This document shows positions 1 through 7,900 of a stretch of DNA of 13,366 nucleotides, in pieces; within the stretch, counting starts at the first letter, position 1, and the number at the start of each line of letters is the position of its first letter. The DNA is taken from assembly GCA_029243925.1 (NCBI GenBank), contig JAQWRC010000090.1, positions 1 to 13,366 of the forward strand, written 5' to 3'. The position numbers and the translations under genes were made by a program. The notes under the pieces are model-generated. The model was not told the DNA's origin and ran no database searches. It saw nothing but the letters and a program-made list of their open reading frames with translations. Source of the DNA: Phycisphaerales bacterium (lineage in GTDB: Bacteria > Planctomycetota > Phycisphaerae > Phycisphaerales > SM1A02).

Positions 1-639
1 TCGAACAACACCATCTACGGAACAATGTGGCCATCCCCCCCTGAATCACGTGGGTGGCTGATCAATGACGCAAGCAGCGAAATGTTCAGCAGGCCCATCG
101 ACTGGTCACGGCATGACGTCGTCTATGCAGGTGCGCAGAAGAATCTGGGACCCGCTGGCGTCACACTGCTCATCATCCGCCGTGAACTGTTGAACGAGGT
201 CGACCAAAACCTTCCATCCATGTTTCGATTCGATCTGCATGCAAAGAATGGCTCGTGCCTCAATACGCCACCCACATTCGGCATCCATGTCATGGGCCTG
301 GTGTTCAAATGGATCTTGGCTCAAGGTGGACTGGATGCCATGGCTGCTCACAATGAAGCAAAAGCCAACGTGCTCTATGACGCCATCGATCGCTCGAGCG
401 GCTTCTACACCGGACACGCCCATGTGGACTGCCGCTCAACCATGAATATCGCCTTTACGTGCCCGAACCCAGAACTTGACGCCGCTTTCCTCGAGAAAGC
501 CATGGCATCCGGCATGCAGAATCTCAAAGGACATCGCAGCATCGGCGGCCTTCGGGCCTCGATCTACAACGCATTTCCACCTGAGGGCTGCCAACGTCTC
601 GCCGCACTTATGGATGAGTTCGCCCAACACCATGGCTGA
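1..639 (+). CDS. serC: Phosphoserine aminotransferase, C-terminal part (5' end outside window)
   Basis: This PLP-dependent class V aminotransferase makes 3-phosphoserine from 3-phosphohydroxypyruvate and glutamate in cytosolic serine biosynthesis; the family also acts in the pyridoxal phosphate pathway. The reading frame is open from base 1 and begins SNNTIYGTMW, matching the family's substrate-binding loop. It continues with NDASSEMFSRPID and then VVYAGAQKNLGPAG, whose lysine (bases 139-141) is the expected Schiff-base residue. The RSIGGLRASIYNAFP segment near the end is the typical C-terminal signature. About 212 codons are present against roughly 360 in the family, so the N-terminal 40 percent lies off the left edge. 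The first in-frame ATG, at base 25, is internal and not the start. The gene converges on the phosphatase gene with 21 bases between stop codons. It is a housekeeping gene with no evident link to the polysaccharide operon. Confidence 0.95.
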   Translation, partial: SNNTIYGTMWPSPPESRGWLINDASSEMFSRPIDWSRHDVVYAGAQKNLGPAGVTLLIIRRELLNEVDQNLPSMFRFDLHAKNGSCLNTPPTFGIHVMGLVFKWILAQGGLDAMAAHNEAKANVLYDAIDRSSGFYTGHAHVDCRSTMNIAFTCPNPELDAAFLEKAMASGMQNLKGHRSIGGLRASIYNAFPPEGCQRLAALMDEFAQHHG

Positions 640-660
640 TTGACACGGCGACTCTGGCAG

Positions 661-1140
661 TCAGCTCGACTCCGCCAACAGCGCATCCAGAAGCGAATCG
701 CACGCACACTCCAGCAAGTCAAAAACCTCCTGGAACCCATCTTGCCCGCCGTAGTACGGATCCGGCACATCGACATGGGGTGTATCTGGGTGGTACCCGA
801 GCATCATCGTGATGCGTTCACGCGGAGCTCCCATCGCCAGCAAATTCGAGTGGTTGTCTTCATCCATGCAGATGATGAGGTCGAAGTCTGCGAAGTCGGC
901 GGACGCGATCTGCCGAGCGGACCCTTCGAGCCTGATCCCATGGCTCCGCGCAGTCGCCCGCATTCGTTCATCCGGATCGTCCCCGGCATGCCAGCCACCT
1001 GTTCCAGCTGAATCAATTCGAAATCCATCCAGTGCACCACGAAGCATGGCTTTATGCCGAAACATCGCTTCGGCCATTGGGCTGCGGCAGATGTTGCCCA
1101 TGCATACGAACAAGATGGAGCAGGACGAGGATGATGTCAC
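661..1140 (-). CDS. Low-molecular-weight protein-tyrosine phosphatase (Wzb/Etp type)
   Basis: This cytosolic phosphatase removes phosphate from tyrosines; in polysaccharide operons the family dephosphorylates the Wzc-type kinase. The protein has 159 residues, a normal length. The P-loop C-X5-R-S is present as CMGNICRS, with nucleophile Cys13 and Arg19 close to the N-terminus. The general-acid aspartate is Asp127 in VPDPYYGG, followed by the usual tyrosine pair. SAGTGGWHAGD and the DLIICMDEDN stretch are also typical, so the enzyme looks fully active. The start is a GTG at 1140-1138 that overlaps the TGA of the transferase gene (1139-1137) in a 4-base GTGA junction. This supports the start and suggests translational coupling, since only a weak AGG precedes it. 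It is the last gene of the operon. The co-polymerase upstream has a defective kinase Walker A motif, so the substrate is uncertain. An arsenate reductase of the same fold is unlikely given the DPYYGG motif. Confidence 0.93.
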   Translation of the reverse strand: MTSSSSCSILFVCMGNICRSPMAEAMFRHKAMLRGALDGFRIDSAGTGGWHAGDDPDERMRATARSHGIRLEGSARQIASADFADFDLIICMDEDNHSNLLAMGAPRERITMMLGYHPDTPHVDVPDPYYGGQDGFQEVFDLLECACDSLLDALLAESS

Positions 1141-2636
1141 GGGGCCTGCTCGAGCTTCTCAGCCATGCCCATCCGCCATCCAATCCAGACAACGGTCCCG
1201 GCGATCACGAGAAAGGTGAGGTAGATGTATCTGATCTTGATGAGATCAAGAAGGTCCATAATTCCAAGGCCGGCACCGAGAACGGCGAAGAACGCGCCAA
1301 TCGCGTAGATCGAAAGCACTGCTTTTTTCACACTGCCCGTACGGCGCCTGAGAATGTGATGCATGTGGTTGGCATCCGGATCCCAGAAGTTCTTCCCTTG
1401 CACCCGCCGCCGAACGATTGCCAGCAGCGTGTCGATGATGGGGATGGCAAAGATAATCAGCCCCGCCACCATCAGCTGTGTTTCTCCAGCTTCACCAAGC
1501 ATCAGAATGATTACGACACACATGTAGCCGAGCAAAAGACTGCCGCAATCTCCGAGAAAGATACTTGCAGGATTGAAGTTGTATGGAAGGAAACCAAGCA
1601 CTGCTCCCAGCAAGGCGAGCGACAAAATCACCCGAGCCCCTGCCAACGTCATAACCGTGGTCGTACCCATCGTCTCCTGGATGTACTGGACCTCAACCAG
1701 AGTCATGTCGGAACTCATCGTGGTGATGATCACACACGACAGTGCCAACAGGCCAATCGCCATGAGCCCCGTCACGCCAGACAGCAATCCATCAAGACCA
1801 TCGATGAGATTTGTTGCATTGCATCCGCCCAGCACAAATATGCCGATGATGAGTGCGCCGATGAGATTCGCCAAACTCCAATTCGGAATTGAGGGGAGGT
1901 AGAGATCATTCAGGACTGCAAGCCCCATCCAGTCAAACAAACCCGCGGCAACACGTGTGCCGACGTCACTCTGGGCCAATGCTGCAGCCGCCACGAGAAT
2001 CAGGGCGACCTTAAATCGCCAGGCAAAGTTCGTCATGTCATCAAGGAGGCCAGCGCCTGCAATGGCGAACATGCCAACGAAGACACCCGGAGGAATGCCT
2101 CGGTAGATGGCAGGCCACTCATCGATCATGCCGCTGTAGGACATTGCTGCCATCAGACCACTGAGGATGGCCAACCCTCCGAAGTATGGCGTCACACGAG
2201 TATGAATCTTTCTCGCTTCTGAAGGCCGATCAACGACATCCATTTTCTTGGCGAGTGCTCGAAAGAGTGGCGTGGCGACAAGCACGACGAGAAATGCAAT
2301 GACGAAGACTGGCATGGCCATGGACAGGACATCGAGCACACTGATTGATTGTGCCTGCTCGGCGAAGAAGGTGGCCGCTCGCATTGCTTCAAGTTTGAGC
2401 CCAAACTCTTCAGTCTGCAGGTAGGCGGCGACATCCGGATTGCCCACCACCGAAAGGAACTGTGCATTTTGCAGAAGAGCTTGAGCCGCCGGATCCTGCA
2501 TCAGCTCACGAAGCTGCTCATCGGAAATGGCGGAAAGCATCTCGGCGCTCTGCAGTTCTGCAAGCACATCTGCATCCTGGAGTTTCGCAAGAAGCTCCGT
2601 GCCCCGAGTTGCAATTGCACTGGCAGTATCGTTCAC
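1137..2636 (-). CDS. WecA/MraY-like undecaprenyl-phosphate sugar-1-phosphate transferase with N-terminal extension
   Basis: This inner-membrane enzyme transfers a sugar 1-phosphate, probably an N-acetylhexosamine, from a UDP-sugar to undecaprenyl phosphate, the first step of lipid-linked polysaccharide synthesis. Family motifs appear in order: RKIHTRVTPYFGG (142-154), the DD pair in GLLDDMTN (199-200), NATNLIDGLDGLLSG (273-287), FNPASIFLGDCGS (354-366) and the HMHH motif (424-427) after DPDAN. About ten hydrophobic segments lie between residues 105 and 488. The MHHILRR signature suggests the WecA/TagO branch rather than MraY. At 499 residues it is over 100 longer than usual because of a non-membrane N-terminus (residues 1-98) carrying three short helical repeats. 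The start is GTG at 2636-2634, the first start after an in-frame TGA; GGGAG lies 10 bases upstream. The gene begins 50 bases after the co-polymerase gene and overlaps the phosphatase gene by 4 bases. The exact sugar cannot be read from the sequence. Confidence 0.93.
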   Translation of the reverse strand: MNDTASAIATRGTELLAKLQDADVLAELQSAEMLSAISDEQLRELMQDPAAQALLQNAQFLSVVGNPDVAAYLQTEEFGLKLEAMRAATFFAEQAQSISVLDVLSMAMPVFVIAFLVVLVATPLFRALAKKMDVVDRPSEARKIHTRVTPYFGGLAILSGLMAAMSYSGMIDEWPAIYRGIPPGVFVGMFAIAGAGLLDDMTNFAWRFKVALILVAAAALAQSDVGTRVAAGLFDWMGLAVLNDLYLPSIPNWSLANLIGALIIGIFVLGGCNATNLIDGLDGLLSGVTGLMAIGLLALSCVIITTMSSDMTLVEVQYIQETMGTTTVMTLAGARVILSLALLGAVLGFLPYNFNPASIFLGDCGSLLLGYMCVVIILMLGEAGETQLMVAGLIIFAIPIIDTLLAIVRRRVQGKNFWDPDANHMHHILRRRTGSVKKAVLSIYAIGAFFAVLGAGLGIMDLLDLIKIRYIYLTFLVIAGTVVWIGWRMGMAEKLEQAP

Positions 2637-2646
2637 TCGCTCAATG

Positions 2647-2651
2647 CTCCC
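2647..2651 (-). promoter_or_regulatory. Shine-Dalgarno-like site for the sugar-phosphate transferase
   Basis: The minus strand reads GGGAG here, 10 bases before a GTG. An in-frame TGA lies a little further upstream, so the GTG is the first usable start and this site supports it. The spacing is slightly long, so strength is probably moderate. Confidence 0.4.
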
Positions 2652-2686
2652 GCAACTTCAGTTCCACTGCCAAGCGATGCGCCTGC

Positions 2687-4891
2687 TCAATCGTCCGAAT
2701 CGGAGGTGTATGACGCCATGAGTTCGTAATTCTTCTTGAAGTATCCACCCGCTGTACGGCGAGGTCGGTTGAGGACAATGCCAAGCAGTTCACCCTGTGC
2801 ATCATTGAACTGATTGATCAACCTGGCCACTAGGCCACGCTCTTCACGATTGGCCTGTACGACCAACGCGACTGCATCCATGTGATTTGCGAGAACGTAG
2901 GCATCTCCAGCAGCAATCGCAGGCGCGGTATCGACCAGAATCAGATCGCAGCTCCCTCGAAGCGATGCAATGAAACGAGCAAAGGACCGATCATTGAACC
3001 GACTGTACAGCCGATTCTCAGGCCGACCTGCCGAGACAACTTGTATTGATGAATTGTCGGTCGACTGAACGACATCAGCAATTTCTGCCTGCTCATTCAA
3101 CACATCACCAAGTCCAGGACTCTCATCGTCAAGATCATATTCCGATGCAAGTGCTGGGCGGCGGAAGTTTGCGTCGATGGCGATGACAGAGAAACCCGCA
3201 CCAGCGGCGGCATCCGCGAGATTTGTCAGCGCGGTGGTCGTGCCAGAGCCAGGCATGCCACTTGCCAGCAGCAAGGCGGATGATCCTTGACGCTGCATTT
3301 CACGGTGCAGTTTCGTCCACGTCTGGCGGTAGGATTCCGCCACCACGCTGTCTGGATGGAGCGAAACAGCGCGCTCTGCATCTTCGATCGACGTCGGATC
3401 TTCTTCGATCTCAGGAATGCTCCCAAGGATCGTTGCACCCGGAATAACGGCAAGATCACTCGCACCGCGTATTCGTGTATTCATGACCTCACGCAGGAAG
3501 AGGAACCCGATGAAGGCACCCATGCACAGGACAATACCCGCAGGAATGATGATCTCGGGCTGCGGAAAGGACATCTCACGCGGAACCAGAGCGAAGTTGA
3601 CCAGACGAACACGCCCGGCATCTTGACGCAGTTTCATCAGTTGGATGCTGTTGAGAAGTTGCGTGTTGTCATCACGACGCGCTTCAAGCAGTGTCCGCTG
3701 GGCCTTCATGGCATCATATTGTGTCGCGGAGGTCGCAAGATCGCGAAGCATCACGTCCTTTGATTCCAGTTCCATCTCAATATTCTCAATGACATCTCGC
3801 AACTGACTGCTTGAGTCGGCAAGGCTCTTCATTTGTGCATTCAAATTTCGGTTCAGAATTTCCTGTCGCTTGGCATCGATCTGCAGCTCAGTCGATCGCA
3901 CTTGGCGCTCGATCGAACGCACTTGCGGCGTGCCCTCATTGAACTGATCTTGAACCGACCGTTCTTCAGCCTTGAGCATTTCAAGTGTCTGAAGCTGGCG
4001 CTGCAAAGTGGAATCATATTCAGCCTCCAGGATGTCCTGGTGCGTCGGCTCGATGGTGCCTTCGAGCTTGGCTGCAGTCTGCATGTACTGTGTCTGTGCC
4101 AGCGTCAACTCAGCCTGGGTCTGCGTCAGCGTCTCGGTCAGTTTCTGGGACTCGAACATTGCCTGGGAATGCCGCGGGTCCTCAAGTGTCGTGATGCCCT
4201 TTGCGAGAATGAATCCCTGAATTTCTTCTTGGATGTCACTCAACGCAAGCCGCGTCCCTCGAAGCTGATCCTGGAACAACTTCTCATTGGCGCTGAACTG
4301 CTCGGTATCGAGTCGCTCAATCTTACGCAGATATGCCTGCGCAATGGCGTTGAGCACGACGGGGACATCTTGTGAGTTGTGCCATGACCAGCGGATCGAG
4401 AACAGGTTTGTGTTTCGAATGACCGGAGTCGAAATTGTTTCAATGAGTTCGTCGACCGCCTGCGCCTCCAGCGGCGAACCACTTGCTGGATCAATGAACC
4501 ACTCCTGCATCCAACCACTGTTTCGCACAGGCTGTGTTGCGACTGCATCAGACAATACGTCCCGGTGCTTCAGAAGAAGTGCCTGCGTGTTTGCAATCCG
4601 CGCAACATCCTTCTCACTCATTGATTCCTTTGTTCCAATATCCGTGGACTCGATGAGTCCGGGTCGCACTTCAAACATGACATCGGAGGTGTAGAGTGGA
4701 TATACAGATCGAAGGGTGAAATATGCCCCAACACCAAGAACTGACCCTATCGCCGCCGAGACGATGATGCCAAGAACATGCTGGCGAAGAACACGAATCG
4801 GATCAATGGTTGACCCACTCTTGCCACCAGGCCTCGCTCCTTTCGAGCGAGAGCCTTGGGTACTGCTTTGTCGTGGTGCTTGCTTACTCAT
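2687..4891 (-). CDS. Wzc-like polysaccharide co-polymerase with degenerate BY-kinase domain
   Basis: This is an inner-membrane chain-length regulator of the PCP-2a class, which couples polymerisation to export through the outer-membrane channel. Domains in order: basic Ser/Gly-rich N-terminus (1-30), first membrane helix (about 38-60), Wzz domain starting VYPLYTSDVMFEV, long periplasmic coiled coil (about 195-420), proline-rich segment (PREMSFPQPE, 437-446) and second membrane helix (447-466), then a cytosolic P-loop ATPase domain (about 510-734). Walker B is intact (LILVDTAP, Asp654). Walker A reads GMPGSGTTT: Thr551 (codon at 3241-3239) replaces the catalytic lysine. Walker A' reads IDANFRRP: Asn575 replaces the second aspartate. 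The C-terminal tail holds only three tyrosines (717, 722, 728). The protein has 734 residues, normal for fused Wzc. The ATG at 4891 is preceded by GAGG. Family assignment is certain; kinase activity is doubtful and the protein may work as a structural or nucleotide-sensing co-polymerase. Confidence 0.93.
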   Translation of the reverse strand: MSKQAPRQSSTQGSRSKGARPGGKSGSTIDPIRVLRQHVLGIIVSAAIGSVLGVGAYFTLRSVYPLYTSDVMFEVRPGLIESTDIGTKESMSEKDVARIANTQALLLKHRDVLSDAVATQPVRNSGWMQEWFIDPASGSPLEAQAVDELIETISTPVIRNTNLFSIRWSWHNSQDVPVVLNAIAQAYLRKIERLDTEQFSANEKLFQDQLRGTRLALSDIQEEIQGFILAKGITTLEDPRHSQAMFESQKLTETLTQTQAELTLAQTQYMQTAAKLEGTIEPTHQDILEAEYDSTLQRQLQTLEMLKAEERSVQDQFNEGTPQVRSIERQVRSTELQIDAKRQEILNRNLNAQMKSLADSSSQLRDVIENIEMELESKDVMLRDLATSATQYDAMKAQRTLLEARRDDNTQLLNSIQLMKLRQDAGRVRLVNFALVPREMSFPQPEIIIPAGIVLCMGAFIGFLFLREVMNTRIRGASDLAVIPGATILGSIPEIEEDPTSIEDAERAVSLHPDSVVAESYRQTWTKLHREMQRQGSSALLLASGMPGSGTTTALTNLADAAAGAGFSVIAIDANFRRPALASEYDLDDESPGLGDVLNEQAEIADVVQSTDNSSIQVVSAGRPENRLYSRFNDRSFARFIASLRGSCDLILVDTAPAIAAGDAYVLANHMDAVALVVQANREERGLVARLINQFNDAQGELLGIVLNRPRRTAGGYFKKNYELMASYTSDSDD

Positions 4892-4945
4892 GTATCCTCA
4901 ATCTGGTGCATGTTCAGGCATGATGCTGAGTCCAACTCATCTGGC
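4892..4945 (-). other. 54-base gap between TPR and co-polymerase genes, with bulged inverted repeat
   Basis: On the minus strand the stretch just after the TPR stop contains TGAGT-TGG-ACTCA, extended by ATC/GAT across a 2-base bulge (4922-4941). No U-tract follows, so it is not a normal terminator. It could slow polymerase or mark an RNA-processing site between a very long gene and the co-polymerase gene, but may be chance. A GAGG site for the next gene lies at the end of the gap. I see no convincing -35/-10 pair. Confidence 0.3.
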
Positions 4946-7900
4946 TCAACTGCTGCCTATATCGTCTTGAATACGTTCAATCTCTTCACGGGTTGCCAGA
5001 TCTGGAGACAAATCCAGCCCAGTCTGCAGGTGCGTACGCGCCTTGCCAAGCTGGCTCTTGTCTATAAACACCTGCGCCATATATAAATGCGCTCTTGGCG
5101 TTGGCCCCAGCTTGATCGACGATCTCAGCATTTCTTCGCGCAAGTTGCTTTCGCCAGTCCGGTAATACGACCATCCCAGAGTTCCCATGACCTCGGGATC
5201 CTTCGGCATGATCTTGCTGGCCAACTCCGCAAACTCAAGTGCCTTTTCAGCATCTGTGTAGTGCGACATATAGGAACGGCTGATTTCAAGCACGACCTCG
5301 ACATTGTCCGGCTCAAGAGTATGGTGCCGAAGTCGGCTGACCATCGATTTTTCATGCTCGCCAAGCAGAGCATGAATCGTGCTGATGGTGTCGAGAATAT
5401 CCGCTGAACGAGGCTTGATTGCAATTGCTCTCTGGGCATATGGCAGCGCTTCATCTGCTCGGCCAAGACTCGTGGCAACAATATATGCGTAGTTGTTCAA
5501 CGCACCTGCATCTTTCGGGTACTCCTCAATGATGCTCTTGAACGTCTGTGCGGCCAGTCCTGGATCTCCGTTGGCGATCTGATAACTGCCCAGCAGGTTG
5601 AGCATGGTTGTATGCATTTCAGGCGCATCAGCCACACTCCGGTCGACGGCCTTCTGCTGCTCCACGATCGCCTGTGCATAACCCCGATCCCCGTAGAGCG
5701 CCCAATAGGTGCTCATGCCGACATTGTCCCAGTACGTCCCACCATCGCCGATGACCGATGCCGCCAACGCGGCCCCTTGCTCAGGATCGCGGTTCGCATA
5801 GACGGCATAGAGGTCTTCATACCACTGCCGTACTGACCTCCCAGGCAGATCCCCGCGAGCAATGCCGTTGACAAGCAGCGGATACGACCGCTTCAGTTGC
5901 GTGTCAGCACGATCAAATGCGCCCTTGCCGGCGTAGGCACGTGCGTACAAACCAACCATTTGTGGATCGCTCGACGCTGCCATTCCAGAAGCTTGAATCA
6001 GGCTGATCATTGCGTCGTAGTCCCACCGCTCGCCGCCGCGGGTCACCGTTCGCAACTTCATGAGTGTCCTTCGAGCGGGACTGAGCTGGTACGCCCTGAG
6101 ATACGATGCTGTTGCAGAGACAAGGTTCTTCTCAGGCAGCGACTGGTAGAAATCACCAATCGCCTCATGCCATCGTCCTTCAGTCGGATGCAACGCAATG
6201 ACATCACTGAGAATCGCTTCCGCCTTGGCCTGCTGACCTGACTTCAAATATGCGATCACCAATCGATCACGAAGCATGTCTGAATCAGCATACTTTCTCA
6301 GCATCGATTCAAGATCAAGCACCGCTTCCGCAAGATTGCCCTGCGCCTCAAGAATGTCTACGCGTTTGACCACCAGCGCGTCGGAATCGGGGCGAACCTC
6401 GATCCCCTTCTCGGCAATGAATCGAGCCTGGTTCAGCAGTTGGCTCTCTCTTGAAGTTGAATATTCAACAAGAAAGCTGTCTATGAGATCCAGATATGGC
6501 TGCAACTTACTGGCATCAATCTGATTCGCCTGTTCAAGCCACTGCCGGTGCGATGCGGTCGCCTTCATCTGAGATGCACCATCGCCTTGGCTTCCCGCCA
6601 TGGCTGCCTGCTGCTTTGAAAGATCCGCAAGCACAACGAGATGCTCATACGCAGGTGGAGCAGATCCGATCATTTCTTCAATTGCAGCCTGGGCCTGCTC
6701 AAAGCGATTCAATCTAATCAATACACCGATTACCATTCGACGCAACGCCGGTGATCCAGTCGCCTCGTAGCCAACCTGCAGATAGCGGAGCGCCTCACGG
6801 TCATCCCCAACCGCTTCATAGAGCTGCCCGAGTGCTATATCGATTGGCCGAGTTGCATCATCCTGCTTGGGCAATGCACTTTTCAACATTGCAACTGCTT
6901 CACGGGCCCGATCGGACTGCAAAAGGAAGTTTGCCGCTGCAAGAACATTGGGCACATAGTTTGGATCGTCAACATTTGCATTGATATAGTCGGCCACGAT
7001 GCGGGCAGCCTCAGTCCGGCGATCAAGATTTTTGTAGACCTCAGCATGGACCAACGTCTGCTGCAGTGTGGTGTCAGGATTTTGTTCCACAGTGACAAGC
7101 ATCTCGCCCACGGCTCTCGCCCAAGTGTCAGCTTGTGCATCCAATGCCTCCTGACGCTGAGCGTCGGACAACATCATCCACTGGCGATCAGGGATCTGTT
7201 CCTCGCCATATTGATTAATAATGAGCTCACGACTTGGCTCCAGCACTGAAAGCAACTTCGCAAGATGGAGCGTATTCAGTCGATTGAACTTTTCCATGCG
7301 AAGTATGGCATACCGTGTCTGCAGAACCTGCTTGAGGTTCCCCTGCCCCTCCTCCGCCGCCAACCACGCCTCGCGAATGACACCATCATTCGGCATAAGC
7401 TCGTAAGTCGTCTTCAGTACACCAATCGCACGCGACGATGCCTCGCCTTGGCGAAGCAGCAGCCCTGAGTAGTTCCGTGCAGTACGTGGGTTGGTGGGAT
7501 TGCGTCGATACGCCTGTTCGTAGGCGGCCAGCGCCTCATCCTCATTGCCGGCTGCCTCGAGTGACATGGCGAGCGCCAGCCAGGCTGCGTCTGACCACGT
7601 ACTGATCTCCGTGGCTTGCCGCGCCGCAAGAGCCGCTTGTGTAGCAAACTCACGCGCTGCGACCATATCGCCATCTGCGATCGCCTCCCCGTACTGAGCC
7701 AGCCTGTAACGCGCTACAAGCAACTGTCCATTGGCCTCATCGATATTCTGTTGAGTGCCGAACTCGACGAGCTCGTCTGCCATATCCCACTGGCTTTCTT
7801 GAAGTGCTTCTTCAAACTGTATGGCAAAGATTCCGGGATTTTCAGACATCCCGTTCGCCATAACACGCGAATAAAGCAAGTCGAGCTCAGCCTGAGCTTT

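Noticed and set aside
635..665. Inverted repeat GCTGA/TCAGC spanning both convergent stop codons, as a bidirectional terminator
   Set aside because: The stem has only 5 base pairs with a loop of about 20 bases and no T-run on either strand. It arises because both genes happen to end in GCTGA.
1032..1892. Long plus-strand open frame (286 codons) antisense to the transferase and phosphatase genes
   Set aside because: The composition is shadow-like, rich in His, Gln, Arg and Asn, with no family signature. The opposite strand carries complete family motifs across the same bases.
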